A stretch of DNA of 62,000 bases, taken from Adiantum capillus-veneris (taxonomy: Eukaryota; Streptophyta; Polypodiopsida; Polypodiales; Pteridaceae). Positions 59,226 to 62,000 of this stretch are shown one piece after another. Numbering within the stretch: position 1 is the stretch's first letter; the number at the start of each line of letters is the position of its first letter. The position numbers and the translations under genes were made by a program. Below the pieces are notes generated by a model. The model saw only the letters and a list, made by a program, of their open reading frames with translations. It was not told the DNA's origin and did no database searches. The stretch lies in contig CM043953.1 in NCBI GenBank assembly GCA_014529385.2, forward strand, positions 95,258,842 to 95,320,841, in the 5' to 3' direction.

Positions 59226-60003
59226 CGCTGAATCAAGTATGGCAGTAACTCCTCCAAGAGCATATTGTCAACCATCTTCTCAGCATCAAATTGTGGTGGA
59301 AAAATGCAATTGTTTGCTGGTGAAATACATCCCTTGTAAGGAGAGTCATCAATAAGCACTGTTCTTTGTGGATCACATTCAAACCCCATGGCAATTTTGG
59401 CTAGAGGCTTGAACATTTCCTCAACGTTTGGATTGTCGGGTCTAAACAATTTTTGAGTTTGAGCGGTGTAGCAAACATCTTGCGACCAAATTGCAAAGAA
59501 AGGCAATGTATCCTCAGCTAAGTTGTTTAGTGCTGCAAGGATTTGATACACATTATTCCTAGTAGCTGTCGACCAAATTGCAACATTAAACCTCTGTAAA
59601 ATAGTCTTCAAGAATTGGATGCAACCTGGCCTGAGTATAATATATCTTTTTGAATCCATTTGCACTGAGTTGTGGTGTGAGGATGGTTGAGGGGAACGTT
59701 TCAACAATAGACCATTTAAATCCAATATAATTGTAAGCATGGATTTCTCAACATCTACGCTACATGACGTAGTACCAATTGGCAATAGCTCGTGAGTGGA
59801 CTTTTCAGTCTCTTTTGATGTATGTTGCATTTTTGAAGCATCGATTTCTTGGTTCTCATTATTGGAAGCTTGCTCAAGTTGCACAACACTAGACTCTAGT
59901 ATAGAAATATCATCCATCTTGGGCACTTTAGAAACCATAGAATCTATGGATTCTATAGTTGTTGACTGAACCATAGGAACATTATCCATCCCAGTTTGTG
60001 AAT
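59195..60003 (-). CDS. NIF/FCP1-like phosphatase-fold unit A, satellite-derived tail
   Basis: An open exon begins after the acceptor TTTTCTTAG (exon from 60003). A Ser/Glu-rich N-terminal part of about 85 residues precedes the NIF/FCP1 fold: TIILDLNGLLLKR, YIILRPGCIQFLKTILQRFN, VAIWSTATRNNVYQIL, then FFAIWSQDVC and VLIDDSPYKG. As in many plant members, the first motif is D-L-N-G instead of DxDxT, so the acid/base Asp is missing and catalysis is uncertain. The last dozen residues (RPPLVQARLH) and the stop are encoded by satellite DNA in antisense. Either the array truncated the gene or the real splice donor just upstream was not recognised. It lies between the SET exon and unit B on the same strand. 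Confidence 0.65.
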
Positions 60004-60459
60004 CTAAGAAAACACACACACAAATGGTATCTCAAAACCACTAGAATTTTATTCACCATATTTATATGTAGAACTCCTAGTAAGAAATTTATTTAAGGTA
60101 AAGTCGTTGTTAGAATCCTTGCAACCATTTTCAGCATTCGTACACCAAACACCACTTGTCTAAAATACAATCTACTAACTCAACATTTTCCATCCTACAC
60201 TTTATTAAAGATGAGTACTTAAAGTGAAAACTAAAAGCCACCCTTGTTGAGGAAACATGGATACAAGGTCCACCAAATGTCCAACCTAGACTACAAGCAA
60301 ACAATTAGAGATTTGGCTTAGATTTGGATTCAAAGGCCACCACTTATTCAAGTAAGATAACTCCACTTGTTTAAGACAGTAATGTTTGAAGCCCCACCAC
60401 TTGTCCAACCTAGACATTGATTAAATTTTGGTAAGATTTATCACAAATCTAGAGTAGAA
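60004..60459. other. Spacer or intron with inverted satellite cores
   Basis: No gene. Copies of the satellite core occur in the reverse orientation (AAGGTCCACCAAATGTCCAA near 60268; CCCCACCACTTGTCCAACCT near 60393). Confidence 0.6.
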
Positions 60460-61202
60460 TCAAGATTCTATGGCCAAGGTAGTCAAATAAGCTAGACAAC
60501 ACACAAAGCATAAGAGCACTTTAGATTCTCGTTGAGCATAAACTAAACAATAATCAAATGTTATATTCACTTGAGATTTCATCCATGAAAAATGAAAATG
60601 ATTCATGTACTTGAGATTTCCATCCATGTACAATACTTTACGATGTGAAGTAAAGTTATAGTCAGCAAACAACTCTTCTCCTGCTTCAACTTGACAAATA
60701 GTCTCAATGCATACATGGCCATATTCTTCTGACTTGATGTGTGAAGAGGTGCATTTATGCCAAGGTGGCAAATTTGGATCAAATGTATAGCGTACGTTGG
60801 GACAGACATTTGTACTGTGAGAACTATTTATATAGCCCGACACGTTTCCTTCTTCTACACAACCAATAATGTATGATTGATCTTCCTCTTCTTCTATGTT
60901 TGGATCCTCTAGAATAGAATATTTATAAGCTCTTGGAAAAATTTTGCATATCTTTTTCCAGTCTTGAAATCTATACTTATGCCCTCCATAGTTTAGAATA
61001 GTCAAACCACTTTCCAGGTTAGTATGCACAAATAGCCCATAACCAGCTCCTTCAATACATGAAAGTCGCACTTCAAAATCCACACCGTTAATATGGAAAA
61101 TTACATCTTTGGGAATAGGAAAAGTTGGTGTCCCAAAAGGATCTTCATGCCAATCATAGTGTGAAATACATCTAGTTTTTATATCACTTAACTCCTTTGT
61201 GT
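60460..61202 (-). CDS. SET-domain exon (partial gene)
   Basis: An open exon starts after an acceptor (TTTTTGCAG; exon from 61202). It reads through HYDWHEDPFGTPTFPIPKDV and a SET-like domain: EGAGYGLFVHTNLESGLTIL, then NYGGH, GYINSSHSTNVCPNVRY (the N-H-S/PN substrate- and cofactor-binding block, here SSHSTN) and AGEELFADYNF. SET proteins methylate lysines on histones or other proteins using S-adenosylmethionine. The expected N-H-x-C/x-x-P-N pattern reads S-H-S-T-N, so activity is uncertain. The true 3' end is unclear: a donor-like GT follows FHRKVLYMDGNL, and the frame then runs into low-quality sequence up to 60460. The gene's 5' part lies to the right and was not found. Confidence 0.65.
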
Positions 61203-62000
61203 CTGCAAAAAGAAGAAAATATTATGCATAAAATAATGACAATATCAAAGAAAGATATCATTATTTTATAGTCCAATAGGTCTATTGTATGGAAGACTTA
61301 GAGTGCCTCTTACATGGTGCCTCCAAGGTTTCCAAAAAATAAAATCATTGGAAAAAAAAGGCCACTGTGTCTCCAATCTATTGCCCATTTGAAGCATAGA
61401 GAGAACCAAGGTCCACCACTTGTCCAAGCTAGACATGGAGCATTGACACAAGATCCAACACTTATCCAAGAACCCTATAGTATATGTGGTAACATGGGAT
61501 GCATTGATGCAACAAAAGAAGTCTAGCCTCCTCATCCATCTCTTTTTTCTTGTAGCCTAGAGGGATTAGTTTCAAGGTCTATCACTAGTCAAAAACTACA
61601 CATAGAACATTGATACAAGGTTCCACCACATGTGAAACCTATCATCTCTAGTAGCATGGATGGTTTGATATCAAGGTTCACTGCGTGTCCTACCTATACT
61701 CTATTGTAGCATAGAGATTCTGGTTTGGTGGTACTACACTTGTCCAAACTTGGCTTGTTGTTGATATCTGGAGGTAATCAAGGGTCCTCCACTTGTCCAA
61801 GTTAGGCATATAAAACAATTGCAAGGTCCACCATGTGTACAACATATGATTGATTATAGCATGCATGGTCTTATTTCATGGGCAACCATCTTCTCTCCAA
61901 CATGTGTCCAACCTCGGCTCCATTGAAGCATGGAGAGAAGCAAGGTCCACCACTTATCAAAGCTATTATTTTCTCCCAGTGCTTTCAAAACCCATAATAC
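61203..62000 (-). repeat. Satellite cores in inverted orientation
   Basis: From about 61395 the core appears as CAAGGTCCACCACTTGTCCA on the + strand, opposite to the arrays at 42.6-59.2 kb. Copies near 61400, 61740, 61780, 61825 and 61935 are spaced irregularly. No coding region is supported. Confidence 0.82.

Overview
The window reads as nuclear DNA of a land plant with a large, repeat-choked genome. The evidence is long (CT)n/(GA)n microsatellites every few kilobases, plant-type Ty3/gypsy elements of the Tat-like branch (extra RNase H before the integrase), a CACTA (En/Spm) transposase with intact spliceosomal introns, an APE-type LINE, and short GT-AG introns. Nothing is bacterial or organellar. 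I cannot name the species. A fern or another non-flowering plant would fit the (CT)n load and the DUF7869-like gene, but that is inference.

Layout. 0.6-2.7 kb: wreck of a gag-protease retroelement (+). 6.1-6.7 kb: unidentified broken ORF. 8.0-11.2 kb: decayed coiled-coil gene (-). 11.9-17.6 kb: LTR element A (-), with two 1.14-kb LTRs around gag-protease only. 18.9-38.6 kb: apparently one CACTA transposon, with a CpG-rich end at 18.94 kb and tnp2- and tnpA-like genes at 35.9-38.6 kb. It is split by an APE/RT LINE (19.4-23.2 kb, -) and by Tat-like LTR element B (24.4-35.8 kb, +, with 2.7-2.8-kb LTRs).

38.9-62 kb is the least ordinary part. Five non-retroviral coding units sit inside and between arrays of a satellite whose core is TTGGACAAGTGGTGGACC. 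They are (i) a DUF8039-like exon followed by a DUF7869-like gene with a DDE-like acidic pattern (-); (ii) a 791-codon, two-exon gene (+) with a ParB/sulfiredoxin-like DGQHS motif and a C-terminus resembling motif I of a permuted DNA methyltransferase; (iii, iv) two NIF/FCP1-like phosphatase-fold units (-); and (v) a SET-domain exon (-). A remnant of the end of a second copy of gene (ii) lies tail-to-tail with the DUF7869 gene. The main satellite array has two higher-order unit lengths, about 441 and 363 bp, mixed in one array.

Most coding units are dead, but many are broken only by in-frame stops with few or no frameshifts. A small ORF ('ORF0', about 72 aa) upstream of gag is conserved between elements A and B, is duplicated in tandem in B, and has a trace in the 0.6-kb wreck. 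The best candidates for something undescribed are the satellite-embedded gene cluster at 38.9-62 kb and this ORF0.
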